A DNA stretch of 64,000 nt from Acetivibrio cellulolyticus CD2 (GTDB lineage: Bacteria > Bacillota > Clostridia > Acetivibrionales > Acetivibrionaceae): the NCBI RefSeq assembly GCF_000179595.2, contig NZ_JH556653.1:476024-540023 (forward strand). The letters are read 5' to 3'. The translations under genes and the position numbers were made by a program. Below the pieces are notes generated by a model, which saw only the letters and a program-made list of their open reading frames with translations, was not told where the DNA came from and searched no databases. Shown piece after piece: positions 31,889 to 40,927 of the stretch. Every line of letters begins with the position of its first letter. The stretch's first letter is position 1.

Positions 31889-34261
31889 TCACGGTTTAAT
31901 GCTTTTTGCTTCCGGTTGCGCCCGTTCAAACACCTTCTGCCTGCCATAGGGTCCACAGGTAACAATCCTTCCTTTGTATTCCCAGCCCTTCAGCTTCCTC
32001 ATAATACCGAATATTTCATAGGAGTCTGTACGCTTTAAGGTTCCGGGAACATTCCCAAAGGCCTCGCACCATATTTCAAGGACACTTGCTGTCTTTCTTT
32101 CCGTTTTTCCCTTTGGCAGTACGGAGTCCTTCTCGTCATATTCACGGATATACTCCTTGCGCCTGTACATATCCCAATTCTGCCAGTTTTCAGGCAAAAG
32201 CTTGTCAAGGTACGCTTCGATCACACCCTCACGTTCATCTGTTTCCATAGCCTCACGCTGCATCTCTTCCGCATACCTTTCAGCTTCTCCCTTTAGGCAC
32301 AAAAGTTCATTGGCTCTATACCTCACCATGACCTCGGCCCATACCTGCCTTACTTCCTCCAGCGTTATATCCCTGGGGTCCTTCTTTCCCATTTGAACCT
32401 TAACAGGCCAAAACCTCCTGTTTCCGGTGATATCCCGCAGGAATCCCCTGTCACTGTTGGTAGTACCGACAAATATACACTGTCTTGGGTGCGGTACCGC
32501 CCTTTTTCCGAAGGTGGCACGGTACACATCCTCCTGCCTTGTGATAAAGGCCTTCAGCGTTTCAATGTCGGTCTTTTTCATTCCCGCCATCTCGCTTACC
32601 TCAAGTATCCAGTATCCTTGGAGTTTCTCCGCAGCGGTCTTGTCATGGGTGTCCGAAAGCTGCAGGGAGTCGCAGAACCATGGACTGCCCAGCTTTCTAA
32701 AGAGCGTACTTTTCCCGATGCCCTGCTTGCCGTTCAAAACAAGCATATAGTCAAACTTTATCCCCGGTTCAAACACCCTTGCTACCGCTGCACAAAGGGT
32801 TTTTCTTGTAACCTCCCTGACATATTCGTTATCCTCTGCATCGAAATACTCTATGAGAAGGGTGTCCGCCCTCGGTACCCCATCCCATTCCGGCAGACCG
32901 TTTAAGAAATCCTTTATCGGATGGTACGAGCGATCATCACTAACCTTGGTAACCGCAATGTTATACTTGCCTTTTGAAAACAATCCGTAGGTTCTGTCAA
33001 TGTAGCTTATTAGCTGGGCGTCATCAGCGTCCCTCCACCAGCGCTCTGGATGTTTCCAAGGAACCTCTCCCGTGATTTCCATGCCGTCAATATGCTGGTT
33101 GAACACGATGTTTTTCAGCATAGGATCGTGGCTTAGTATGAGGATGAGGTTGGTGAGAGAATCCACTACCGTTCCCTTTTTGTTAAGCTCCAATGCATCC
33201 TGCCAGTTCTCTTCGTCAAACTCATCCTTCGCTTCTTTGGTCCTTTCCTCCGCAAGCAGCTTTTTTACCTCGGCATCCTTTGAAGCAAACTCCTGCATGG
33301 CGATAAAAGAAGGCAGCTTGCCTATAGGAGTATCCTCCGAAGCTTTCTCGTCAAGCTCTCCAAACCGATGTATCCTTACCAGGTCGAATGAATTGCAAAG
33401 CTTTCCGCATGCAGGGTCGGAGGCATGGTGCGAGTATGCGAACTTCCCGTCATAGACCAGCACCCCGGCAGTACTGTCTGCTGGGATATAGCTGTACCTT
33501 CCGGGGAAATACCCACAAGGCTCATACACATCTTCAAGGAATTTTTCTATAACATCTTCAATACTGTAAGTACGGCAGAAGGCTCCGACAATACCCGGCT
33601 TCTCCAATGGGTCCGCTTGTTTATCAAGAGTGCTTTTTATAAGCTTCCTCTGGCGATCAGACACAGGCCATTGGGAGCTGTCCCGCCAGTCTTTATACAT
33701 GGCCAGTATTTTGTCAGGGTCAAGAACTCCTGCATCGCTTTTTTCAAACACGAACTCCCCGTCACTTGATGTGGAAGGCCAGTACATCAGCCTTGAAGGC
33801 TCATAGGTGGTATCATCAAACATCTCAAGTCCGATATCCTTTGCCACCATTCTTGCCACCGCCGGATACTCTTCCTCAGACACAGCCCTCTTCAAAAGCA
33901 CCACTAGCCTGAGTCGGGGCTTTTCTTCAGTATGCTTATGTGTACTGTAGATGCAGCAGGTGAATTTATCCTTAACGCAAGACCAGAAGTCGGAACTTGC
34001 GTAATCCGCATCAAGGGTTAAAATTGAACGCGACTCCACATGCCCCTTCTTGCGTCGGCCGTCTTTCAAGGCTCCTCCTACAAAACCACCGATGTCCTTT
34101 ACGGCATCCTGCTGTGCTTTGGGCATATTCCGGTATTCCTGAACCGTTTCTCCAGTGCGGTAGGTGCTACTCAATCTATAAGTCAGCTCATCCCACGAAA
34201 GATCCCTGTTTCTCCAGAATTTCTCCATCCTGCTGTTTGCCACTGCTATTTTTATCTTCAT
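31889..34261 (-). CDS. Phage primase/VirE-type helicase, 790 aa
   Basis: The N-terminal third looks like a prim-pol-like domain (ESRSILTLDADYASSDFW, then THKHTEEKPRLRLVVLLKR). The C-terminal half is the virulence-associated E (VirE) P-loop domain with YMLVLNGKQGIGKSTLFRKL (Walker A near residue 515), ILEVSEMAGMKKTDIE (Walker B) and FVGTTNSDRGFLRDITGNRR (sensor). Such proteins prime and unwind at the phage origin. The start overlaps the SpoIIID-like gene by 4 nt. Confidence 0.92.
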   Translation of the reverse strand: MKIKIAVANSRMEKFWRNRDLSWDELTYRLSSTYRTGETVQEYRNMPKAQQDAVKDIGGFVGGALKDGRRKKGHVESRSILTLDADYASSDFWSCVKDKFTCCIYSTHKHTEEKPRLRLVVLLKRAVSEEEYPAVARMVAKDIGLEMFDDTTYEPSRLMYWPSTSSDGEFVFEKSDAGVLDPDKILAMYKDWRDSSQWPVSDRQRKLIKSTLDKQADPLEKPGIVGAFCRTYSIEDVIEKFLEDVYEPCGYFPGRYSYIPADSTAGVLVYDGKFAYSHHASDPACGKLCNSFDLVRIHRFGELDEKASEDTPIGKLPSFIAMQEFASKDAEVKKLLAEERTKEAKDEFDEENWQDALELNKKGTVVDSLTNLILILSHDPMLKNIVFNQHIDGMEITGEVPWKHPERWWRDADDAQLISYIDRTYGLFSKGKYNIAVTKVSDDRSYHPIKDFLNGLPEWDGVPRADTLLIEYFDAEDNEYVREVTRKTLCAAVARVFEPGIKFDYMLVLNGKQGIGKSTLFRKLGSPWFCDSLQLSDTHDKTAAEKLQGYWILEVSEMAGMKKTDIETLKAFITRQEDVYRATFGKRAVPHPRQCIFVGTTNSDRGFLRDITGNRRFWPVKVQMGKKDPRDITLEEVRQVWAEVMVRYRANELLCLKGEAERYAEEMQREAMETDEREGVIEAYLDKLLPENWQNWDMYRRKEYIREYDEKDSVLPKGKTERKTASVLEIWCEAFGNVPGTLKRTDSYEIFGIMRKLKGWEYKGRIVTCGPYGRQKVFERAQPEAKSIKP

Positions 34262-34527
34262 ACCATTAAAACCTCCCTGTCATTTATGCTCCGTTTCTTC
34301 TGCCAGACTGCAAGCCCGCCTCTTCTGGCCCGTGCCTCTCTGTTTTCCTGCAAAACTCCGCTTACCTCATGCGCCCTTCCAGTATCAATCTGCTTCAGTC
34401 TTAGGGTCACCGCTGAATGCACTCCTGACTTGGAAACTCCGAATTTTGCCGCAGCCTGTCTCACAGTAGCCCTATTTATAATCATATACTCTGCCAATAA
34501 AATCAAATCGTCATCTGACAGTACCAT
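34258..34527 (-). CDS. SpoIIID-like transcriptional regulator in the phage replication operon, 89 aa
   Basis: The region YMIINRATVRQAAAKFGVSK followed by SGVHSAVTLRL is a close match in pattern to SpoIIID, including the helix-turn-helix and the following basic segment RGGLAVWQKKRS that in SpoIIID is the second DNA-binding part. SpoIIID is a mother-cell sporulation regulator of about 90 residues. The gene is coupled to both neighbours, so it is a phage gene and not a host remnant. It could either control phage genes or bind host sporulation promoters. Confidence 0.8.
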   Translation of the reverse strand: MVLSDDDLILLAEYMIINRATVRQAAAKFGVSKSGVHSAVTLRLKQIDTGRAHEVSGVLQENREARARRGGLAVWQKKRSINDREVLMV

Positions 34528-35604
34528 TCATACCACCTCCGAGTTAACCCTTGCCCACAGGTCCTTTGGCATATTGATGATCTGCCAGCCGATTCCCTCA
34601 AGCTCGGAAGCCCGGTCATAGCTTTCAACCTCCTGGCTTTGACGGGTTACTGCATTAGCAAATCCGTAAAGGCTCAAATCTCCGCCTTCTATGAGGTGCT
34701 GAAGTATCCCTTTTTCCTCGTTGGCAGTAATGCCAAATTCCCGGCTTGCAAGCTCCACCACCTGTGGAACATGCCCCGTTATTTTCACTTCCGTTGTTTC
34801 CTTCAGCCTGTCTACAACCACCTTGAATTTTACTTCATCCACTGCTGTCCTTACCAAGTCCTGCACCTTCAGCATGAAGACCTTGTCATCGGCTTTAAGG
34901 GTTTCATCGCTGAAAAGGGAATAATCCTCGTTGGCTTGGTTCATCCGTCCCGCATGATACCGTCTCTGTCCAAGGTCATTTACTGTCATGCCATTAAGGC
35001 AGACCAGACGATATACCAGCGGCTGTACTGAAACAGCACCCAAGCCGACCTCCGAATTGCTGATGACAATGCCGGCCTGTACAATATCACCCTTTTTAAC
35101 CTCAGCCTCAAGCCTTGGGTTTACCACCTTCAGATACATACGGTTTTCGGTAAGCTCGCAGGATTCCACTCTTGCATCGGGCATCTCTCGGATTATGGGA
35201 AGTACCGCCTGTGCAATATCATAATTGTCTATTCTTCTGTATCTGTCACTTAGAAAAGCCCTGGCATGACCATCAAGGGTACGCACCATCCTTCTTGATG
35301 GTTGCTCTCTGAACCAGCTGTTGGTGTTATGGATGAGCAGCTCCGGGTTTTCCTCCAACATACGGTCATAATATTTTGCTGGTATTTCTAACGTCTCTCC
35401 GATCTGCCTATGGGCGAGACGGGTGATAGAAAACCCGTCATCAAATACTCCTGTCACAGGGTCCTCAAACCTGAGCCTTATCCTGTTGGTATCCTCCTCC
35501 ACATCCATCAGAAGCTTTGGTGTATCCACTAAAAAGTCACGCTTTACGATGTTCTGCCAATTAAGCTCACGAGCTAGTTCATTTATGGTTTTTCCTGTTT
35601 TCAT
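34528..35604 (-). CDS. DUF932 phage protein, 358 aa
   Basis: The sequence shows the DUF932 pattern, with QIGETLEIPAKYYDRMLEEN near residue 70, LSDRYRRIDNYDIAQAVLP and YRLVCLNGMTVND. The family is common in phage and plasmid replication regions; function is not established. ATG 35604 is behind AAGGAGTGATGAGTCG. It is coupled to the SpoIIID-like gene downstream. Confidence 0.88.
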   Translation of the reverse strand: MKTGKTINELARELNWQNIVKRDFLVDTPKLLMDVEEDTNRIRLRFEDPVTGVFDDGFSITRLAHRQIGETLEIPAKYYDRMLEENPELLIHNTNSWFREQPSRRMVRTLDGHARAFLSDRYRRIDNYDIAQAVLPIIREMPDARVESCELTENRMYLKVVNPRLEAEVKKGDIVQAGIVISNSEVGLGAVSVQPLVYRLVCLNGMTVNDLGQRRYHAGRMNQANEDYSLFSDETLKADDKVFMLKVQDLVRTAVDEVKFKVVVDRLKETTEVKITGHVPQVVELASREFGITANEEKGILQHLIEGGDLSLYGFANAVTRQSQEVESYDRASELEGIGWQIINMPKDLWARVNSEVV

Positions 35605-35618
35605 CGACTCATCACTCC

Positions 35619-37568
35619 TTACTCTTTTTTATAGAACATGGTTTCAAATCCGTCCGCCCTTAGCGGAAGCCCTAATGCCCAAGGTATCTCCTGTCCCATA
35701 ATGCCACACAGCTCTTCAAGGGAGCCCTGACCTTTCCGCATCTCGGTGATTATTTCATCATGTACATGACCTACAATTTTATAGCCCTTTGCATCCACCC
35801 TCAGCATTGCCTCCGCAAGGCAGTCTCGGGCTGCTCCTTGCACTATATTTTCGACCAGGCGGCCTCCGTATGTCTTCTGCCTCCACCACTGCTTGTTAAT
35901 CCCCAATCCTTCATATGTGAGTCCGTCCTTGTCAAAACGCAGGTCTTTTTCTATTTTGGGACGTATATATGCAAGCCTTCTTCCTGACGGAAGGGTTATA
36001 AAAAGTATGCCGTTCTCAACCTTAAACCTTAAAATACCTACCCTTTGAGGCTCTCTTTCCCGTACTGCGAGAACAGCAGCCTTTTCAACGTCATACCAGA
36101 ACCTGACGATTCTTTGATTGGCGCTTCTCCAGGCCCGAACAATGTCATCCAGTTCAGTATCGCTTAAGCCCATCTTATCTGCACCCATCGCCTTTAAAGC
36201 ATTAACTCCTCCTTGGTAACCGCATGCCAGAACCGCCACTTTGCCCTTTGCCCTCAGCTCATACTCGGGATTGCCCTTTGCAATTTTTTCAACCGGCACT
36301 CCGAACATACGGGAGGCTGTCTGTTCATATATCTTGCCGTGGCCTTTGAAGGTATCCAGCACCCATGCTTCGTTCGCAAGCCAGGCAAGCACCCTCGCTT
36401 CTATGGCAGAAAAGTCGGCTACGATGAACCTGCACCCTTGTTCTGGAATAAGAACTGTCCGTATAAGCTCCGACAGCACAATGGGGACGCTTTCATACAA
36501 TAGCTCCAGTTCTTTAAACCTTCCTTGCTTAACAAGCATCCGTGCAATCTCCAAATCCTTCATATGGTTTTGGGGTAAATTTTGAATTTGAAAAATTCTA
36601 CCGGCCCATCTGCCGGTTCTATTTGCCCCGTAGAATTGGAACAGCCCTCTTACTCTGCTGTCAGGACACACCGACCGCTGAACGGCTGCATACTTTGCAA
36701 TGGATGACTTCGCCATTTCCTGTCTTAATGTGAGTAGCCTTTCAATTTCGCCATCTGCATCGGTGAGAAGATTCTGCACCGCCTGCTTTGACAGGCTCTC
36801 CACCTCCAGCCCCTGCTCCTTCAGCCATTCCTTCAGCTGTGCCACACTATTTGGATTATCAAGCTTTGTAAGTGTCTTTGCTTCAACCTCAAGCCTTGAT
36901 GAATACTGTGTGTCACATTTTACCGCTTGATTTACAAGAGCCATATCCACAAGCACTCCTGTGTCATTTATTTTTTGGTCCAGAAGCCAAAGCTTCAGTT
37001 CCTTTTCAGGAATAGGGTAGCGTTCGATTTTTCTTCTGACCTCACGCTCTACCTCTACATCCCGGACACAATAATCCTTGAACTTCTGCCATTTCTCAGG
37101 TGCGTGGTGCGGAAGGTTTCTTGTTCTTCCTCCGTTTGACTTGGTTGATTTGCAGGGAATTGAAAAATATCGAATAAGGTCCTTACCCGCTCTGTCCTTT
37201 TGTACCTTAAGCTTTAATGCTGTGCCTACTCCATCAAGGTGAAGGGGCAGCCCAAGCATTGCCGCCTGGATCGCCGTACATCTCCACGAATCTGCTTTCA
37301 AATGTTTATTTAAATGCTTTGACAGGCATATCCGTTCAAACCCTGCATTGAAGGCTGTCTTTATAACCTCGGGGCTTTCAATAGCATTTACTATCGCATC
37401 CGGCAGCCGTTCTCCGCATGCAAGGTCTATGAGTTCTACCGGATCATCGTCCCAGGCATAGCCGAACAGTAATATCTGAAAGTCGGGGGCTGCGGTATAT
37501 GTATATACACCGCAGCTTGTCAAATCAACACTGCTGAAGGTCTCAATGTCGATTGCCAGCGTTCTCAT
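35619..37568 (-). CDS. Phage DNA polymerase, family A, 649 aa
   Basis: The N-terminal 3'-5' exonuclease domain begins LAIDIETFSS with the DxE pair. The polymerase domain has motif A IVADFSAIEARVLAWLANE (about 385-400), the O-helix region YELRAKGKVAVLACGYQGG (motif B) and motif C GHVHDEIITE. It replicates the phage genome. It overlaps the upstream DUF2815 gene by 4 nt. The length is normal for phage PolA-type enzymes that lack the 5' nuclease. Confidence 0.95.
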   Translation of the reverse strand: MRTLAIDIETFSSVDLTSCGVYTYTAAPDFQILLFGYAWDDDPVELIDLACGERLPDAIVNAIESPEVIKTAFNAGFERICLSKHLNKHLKADSWRCTAIQAAMLGLPLHLDGVGTALKLKVQKDRAGKDLIRYFSIPCKSTKSNGGRTRNLPHHAPEKWQKFKDYCVRDVEVEREVRRKIERYPIPEKELKLWLLDQKINDTGVLVDMALVNQAVKCDTQYSSRLEVEAKTLTKLDNPNSVAQLKEWLKEQGLEVESLSKQAVQNLLTDADGEIERLLTLRQEMAKSSIAKYAAVQRSVCPDSRVRGLFQFYGANRTGRWAGRIFQIQNLPQNHMKDLEIARMLVKQGRFKELELLYESVPIVLSELIRTVLIPEQGCRFIVADFSAIEARVLAWLANEAWVLDTFKGHGKIYEQTASRMFGVPVEKIAKGNPEYELRAKGKVAVLACGYQGGVNALKAMGADKMGLSDTELDDIVRAWRSANQRIVRFWYDVEKAAVLAVREREPQRVGILRFKVENGILFITLPSGRRLAYIRPKIEKDLRFDKDGLTYEGLGINKQWWRQKTYGGRLVENIVQGAARDCLAEAMLRVDAKGYKIVGHVHDEIITEMRKGQGSLEELCGIMGQEIPWALGLPLRADGFETMFYKKE

Positions 37569-38113
37569 GACAATAAATCATCTTCATCGTCATATGGCAG
37601 ATCGTCAAAATCATCTTCTGCCCTGCCTCTTCCGCTGAGCGGTTCACCGTCTGCCAGCTTCTGCAGATGGTTCAAGCCGCAGGCGATACCCTTGTTGCCG
37701 TTTGTATTAAACGGGTAGAAGGTGACGCTCGCCCTTCCGTAACAACCGCTGTACACCTCGGTCTGGTCGAGGATTTCTTCCTTCTGCCTGTTGATGATAC
37801 CGGGAGCTGTTGTTGAATTCGCATTGATAAAATATGCGTTTTCATAGTTCTCATCGTCCGCCCTGTCGGTATCTCCGTCACGCAGCGGCAGCTTGAGGTT
37901 CCCTGACAGGAATTTCTGTCCGAACTTTTCAGCCCCGGCTTTCTTCGCTTCCTCAACCGCTTCATTAATCTTCCTGATGGTATCCTTGTCGGACTTGGGT
38001 ATGATCAAGCTGACCGAGTATTTTTCTTCTCCGCCGTTGATGCTCTTTGGCTTCCATACATTTGCATATGAAAACCTTACCTTGCCGGTAGTAACTTTTT
38101 GTTTATTATCCAT
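37565..38113 (-). CDS. DUF2815 protein, likely single-strand DNA binding, 182 aa
   Basis: The pattern VTTGKVRFSYANVWKPKSIN and YSVSLIIPKSDKDTIRKINE, ending in the acidic tail DDFDDLPYDDEDDLLS, matches DUF2815, which resembles T7 gp2.5-type single-strand DNA-binding proteins. The acidic C-terminal tail is the usual protein-interaction element of such proteins. ATG 38113 is preferred because GGAGG sits 9 nt upstream; another ATG abuts that site. It is coupled to the polymerase gene. Confidence 0.9.
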   Translation of the reverse strand: MDNKQKVTTGKVRFSYANVWKPKSINGGEEKYSVSLIIPKSDKDTIRKINEAVEEAKKAGAEKFGQKFLSGNLKLPLRDGDTDRADDENYENAYFINANSTTAPGIINRQKEEILDQTEVYSGCYGRASVTFYPFNTNGNKGIACGLNHLQKLADGEPLSGRGRAEDDFDDLPYDDEDDLLS

Positions 38114-38137
38114 ATCACTCATCCTCCATAATTTTTA

Positions 38138-39262
38138 TTAATCAAAATCAGCTGCCGCACGGTTCCATTCCTGGCGCTTATCCGTCTCAGAAACAAGTGC
38201 AGGCTTCCCTGCGGGCTTTTCAATATAATCCTTCAATAGCTCTTCAAACCGCTTCTTCCCGGTCAGCTTTTCCATGTCTCCTATCCCCAGCAGCTTTTTG
38301 TTGAATATCTGCTTCTCGGTGTAGCCATTCACCAACAGTACTTCCGCCGCCTTTTCCTCATCGCTGTACCTTCTGTTGGACCGTCCAGCCACAACCTTGA
38401 AGCCGGGCCACTTCTTCCTTCCTGCGATTGCCTCTGCCTGTGCGTATTCCCATAGGTCCGACACCCATGCCTGCAGCTGCTCCGCCTTGGCGAGAATTTC
38501 ACCCATTTCCTCATCCGACAAAAGTTCAGGGTCTGCAAAATCATACTTTGCAAGCTCAAGGTTAGCCTTGGCTCTTGCCCTGCAGACAGCCTTGGCTCTG
38601 CAGAACCGGCAGTGCTCTCCAGGCTTAAACTCCCCTTCACCCCTTGACGCCATTTCAGCTTTGGGTTTAAGTTCATTTTCCGCCCAGGACATAAGCTCAT
38701 CTACAGTCATTTCGTAGGTGGAAACATTGTCAAGCCTTGGCTGGAATATAGTCATGCGCACTCTTTCGATCTCGTATATCTCCTCAAACAATCCGTATGC
38801 ACCCAGGGCATACAGCTGCATCTGCGGATTGTGTTCTGCGGATACCGGCACACCGCGTCCATACTTAAGGTCGCATATATCCATAATTCCATCAGCCACA
38901 ATCACCAGGTCTGCAGTTCCAAAGCCCTCCGGTACAAACCTGCTGAAATCAACCCTCTGCTCAATCAGGATAACGGCATCCTTTGTCCTTGCTCTGGCTT
39001 CAGCTATACACTCACAAGCAAAGGTAACATACTGGTCGGTATAGTCCTCAAGCTCCTGTGAATCATACTGGCTTACTGGCTTTTTGCCTGACTTGATTTT
39101 CAGAAGCCTTTTGAGCTTGTATTCCGATAAAGCGTGTGCTGCAGAGCCTTCATCCGCATATACACTGTTAGCTTCAGGGAAGGAGGCCTCAAGTTCAACA
39201 CAAGGAGTACATTCCATCCAACGGTGGGAGGCTGATGCGCTTAGTTTAGCATGCTCTCCCAT
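38138..39262 (-). CDS. DUF2800 protein, Cas4/RecB-like nuclease, 374 aa
   Basis: The N-terminus SASASHRWMECTPCVELEAS, the GSAAHALSEYKL helix, the nuclease core GTADLVIVADGIMDICDLKY with catalytic Asp and D-x-K, QMQLYALGAYGL, and the Cys cluster CRFCRAKAVCRARAK, together with an upstream Cys (CTPC), fit the DUF2800 family of PD-(D/E)XK nucleases with a likely iron-sulfur site. It lies beside DUF2815, as in many clostridial phages, and probably takes part in replication-linked recombination. Confidence 0.93.
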   Translation of the reverse strand: MGEHAKLSASASHRWMECTPCVELEASFPEANSVYADEGSAAHALSEYKLKRLLKIKSGKKPVSQYDSQELEDYTDQYVTFACECIAEARARTKDAVILIEQRVDFSRFVPEGFGTADLVIVADGIMDICDLKYGRGVPVSAEHNPQMQLYALGAYGLFEEIYEIERVRMTIFQPRLDNVSTYEMTVDELMSWAENELKPKAEMASRGEGEFKPGEHCRFCRAKAVCRARAKANLELAKYDFADPELLSDEEMGEILAKAEQLQAWVSDLWEYAQAEAIAGRKKWPGFKVVAGRSNRRYSDEEKAAEVLLVNGYTEKQIFNKKLLGIGDMEKLTGKKRFEELLKDYIEKPAGKPALVSETDKRQEWNRAAADFD

Positions 39263-39616
39263 TTACACCGCCTCCGCATCCTTCATGAATGCCGGGTAGT
39301 CCTCCTCCTTCACTCCTGAAAGGTTGCTGGCTCCGTACTTGGTAAAAAGGTCTTTTAAAACCTTGTCCTGGAGTTTTTTCTCAATGAGCACCGCCCTTAT
39401 CATTTCCTTGGTGACTTTAGGCTCGTCTTCTGGTTTTTCTATCTTTTCTGTTTTTTCATCCTTTACTGCTTTACCGCTGTCCTGTTTACTCTTTTTCTCT
39501 GCCTTTTCGGCAGGCGCAGTCATAACCGCAGTCTGCATCCTGTCCACTGAAAAGCCTTTGACTGCCTCAAACAGCTTTTCTCCTTCCTCCTGTGTCAGTT
39601 CAAGCCATATCCTCAT
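39263..39616 (-). CDS. Phage protein with charged linker, 117 aa
   Basis: It has an N-terminal short domain (MRIWLELTQEEGEKLFEAVK), then about 40 residues rich in Lys, Glu and Asp, then a C-terminal helical domain (TKEMIRAVLIEKKLQDKVLK) that may bind a partner. It recurs in the same place in related prophages. It overlaps the DUF4406 gene by 17 nt. Function unknown. Confidence 0.68.
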   Translation of the reverse strand: MRIWLELTQEEGEKLFEAVKGFSVDRMQTAVMTAPAEKAEKKSKQDSGKAVKDEKTEKIEKPEDEPKVTKEMIRAVLIEKKLQDKVLKDLFTKYGASNLSGVKEEDYPAFMKDAEAV

Positions 39617-39935
39617 GGATTTCTCCTCCTCTTTCCTTGAAATACCTGATTTTTATTCCGCTCTTCTCTGCAGCTTCAAGCTCAGCCTTCATACCCTCGC
39701 TGATCCTGTCTCCGAACACCCACAGCTCATCGCAGCGCTTTAAGAGCTCCGTCCCAAGGTGCATCGCTGTTTCCCTTTCTTCCGGGATGTCATCATCCAG
39801 GAACTGAGGGTATATCAGGTGCGGAGCAATGGGTACCACTCCCTCTCTACAGGCAAACCTGCAGTAGCCTCTGGCCTTGGCGGCATTGGATTCGGTATCT
39901 CCCCGGTACGGACTGCAAATATATATAAGCTTCAA
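39600..39935 (-). CDS. DUF4406 / nucleoside 2-deoxyribosyltransferase-like protein, 111 aa
   Basis: It begins MKLIYICSPYRGDTESNAAK, with the typical C-x-P-Y-R-G nucleotide-binding opening, HLIYPQFLDDD and the acidic EERETAM, and LLKRCDELWVFGDRISEGMK. This is the DUF4406 pattern, related in fold to nucleoside 2-deoxyribosyltransferases. In phages it could act in nucleotide salvage; the precise substrate is unknown. Confidence 0.85.
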   Translation of the reverse strand: MKLIYICSPYRGDTESNAAKARGYCRFACREGVVPIAPHLIYPQFLDDDIPEERETAMHLGTELLKRCDELWVFGDRISEGMKAELEAAEKSGIKIRYFKERGGEIHEDMA

Positions 39936-40011
39936 ATTAATCCTTCCTTCCGATTATTTAGTAACCTTTTCAGAAAACTTCATGGTATAATGTTGGTGGA
40001 AAAGTATTTTC

Positions 40012-40176
40012 CTAATGGACGGGCTGGCTTTCATCTTGGCGGGTGGAGCCGGCCTTTCTCATTGACTGTTCGTATTCCTTATGCATCTGCCAGCCGTGGG
40101 CTGCGCATGCAAGTCCGAACATGAGGATTTGTAATATTAGCTGTTCAGGAAGAAGCCTGAAAAATTGCCTTTGCAT
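40012..40176 (-). CDS. Small phage protein with hydrophobic helix, 54 aa
   Basis: ATG 40176 lies directly after the stop of the 94-aa gene and behind AAAAGGAGGTGAACTAA, a very strong site; the frame ends at TAG 40012-40014. The product begins MQRQFFRLLPEQLILQILMF, followed by GLACAAHGW and a charged tail. One hydrophobic helix is likely. It was not evident from longer frames and has no recognised family. Confidence 0.65.
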   Translation of the reverse strand: MQRQFFRLLPEQLILQILMFGLACAAHGWQMHKEYEQSMRKAGSTRQDESQPVH

Positions 40177-40461
40177 TTAGTTCACCTCCTTTTCATCAGG
40201 GTGTAGATGTTCGGCCGGGCATGCGGCCAAGGTTACTCCGTCAACGGCCTCTCCTGTGCCTGGATAGATAAGTCGTCCGTCTTTTTGCACCAGCTTGCTT
40301 TTGAACTCATCCCAGGCAACCCTTGTGGTAGTAATGACATACTCTCCAAGGTTTCTTTGCCTGAGCCAGTACAGGAGCCTTGCCTCATCATAAGCAATCT
40401 CTGTTGAAAGTTCTGTTCCAGTCTCTGGTGTATCTGGTTTTGAAGCATAGCCTACCGTCAT
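40177..40461 (-). CDS. Early phage protein, 94 aa, unknown
   Basis: It starts MTVGYASKPDTPETGTELST after GGGAGGGAAACACCC. The middle has a helical stretch EARLLYWLRQRNLGEYVITT. It is the second gene of the early operon, after the Cro-like gene. No family is recognised; early position suggests takeover or regulation. Confidence 0.6.
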   Translation of the reverse strand: MTVGYASKPDTPETGTELSTEIAYDEARLLYWLRQRNLGEYVITTTRVAWDEFKSKLVQKDGRLIYPGTGEAVDGVTLAACPAEHLHPDEKEVN

Positions 40462-40482
40462 GGGTGTTTCCCTCCCTTCCCC

Positions 40483-40686
40483 TCAACCTACCAGCCTCTT
40501 CACAGGACACTTCAAAGCCCCTGCGATATTGTACAGGAGGTCCATGCTTGGATTCCTTGTCCCGTTTTCAATCCTGCTGATGTACTCCTGCGTTGTTCCT
40601 GCCAATCCGGCAAGCTCTTCCTGGGACATCCGCTTTCTATCCCTTTCCTTTCTTATGTTTTGTCCAACTTCCTTCCTAATTGGCAT
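40483..40686 (-). CDS. Cro/C1-type HTH regulator, 67 aa
   Basis: This minimal XRE domain has the HTH MSQEELAGLAGTTQEYISRI and ENGTRNPSMDLLYNIAGAL. It starts at ATG 40686 behind GGAGGTGAAATAATT. It is the first gene of the leftward early operon and divergent from the repressor gene at 40928, with palindromic operators between; this is the place of Cro in lambdoid switches. Confidence 0.88.
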   Translation of the reverse strand: MPIRKEVGQNIRKERDRKRMSQEELAGLAGTTQEYISRIENGTRNPSMDLLYNIAGALKCPVKRLVG

Positions 40687-40751
40687 AATTATTTCACCTC
40701 CTTGGTATAGATTTTATTCCAGCGGCTTGGCATAATACAAAGTCTCTTTTC

Positions 40752-40878
40752 TGCCATATATACCATTTAGGTTTAAATTTCTTCTGTTTTCAACGTATAT
40801 TTTACAGTATTTTGGAAATACTTTTTATTTTTATGCCATATAGGCATATTGTGTTGTTATGCCATATTGGTATATAAT
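40752..40878. promoter_or_regulatory. Lysogeny switch operators and repressor promoter
   Basis: Two 17-bp palindromes TATGCC-ATATA-GGCATA (40832-40848, perfect) and TATGCC-ATATT-GGTATA (40858-40874) and a related site TGCCATATATACCA (40752-40765) lie in the divergent region. The repressor promoter is TTGTGT (40849-40854), 18 nt, TATAAT (40873-40878), so the second operator overlaps the -10 box. The third site lies near the start of the leftward early operon. Confidence 0.75.
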
Positions 40879-40927
40879 AAGTGTGGAAAATATGCTATTT
40901 ACCTGCATATGGATTGGAGACTTAAAA

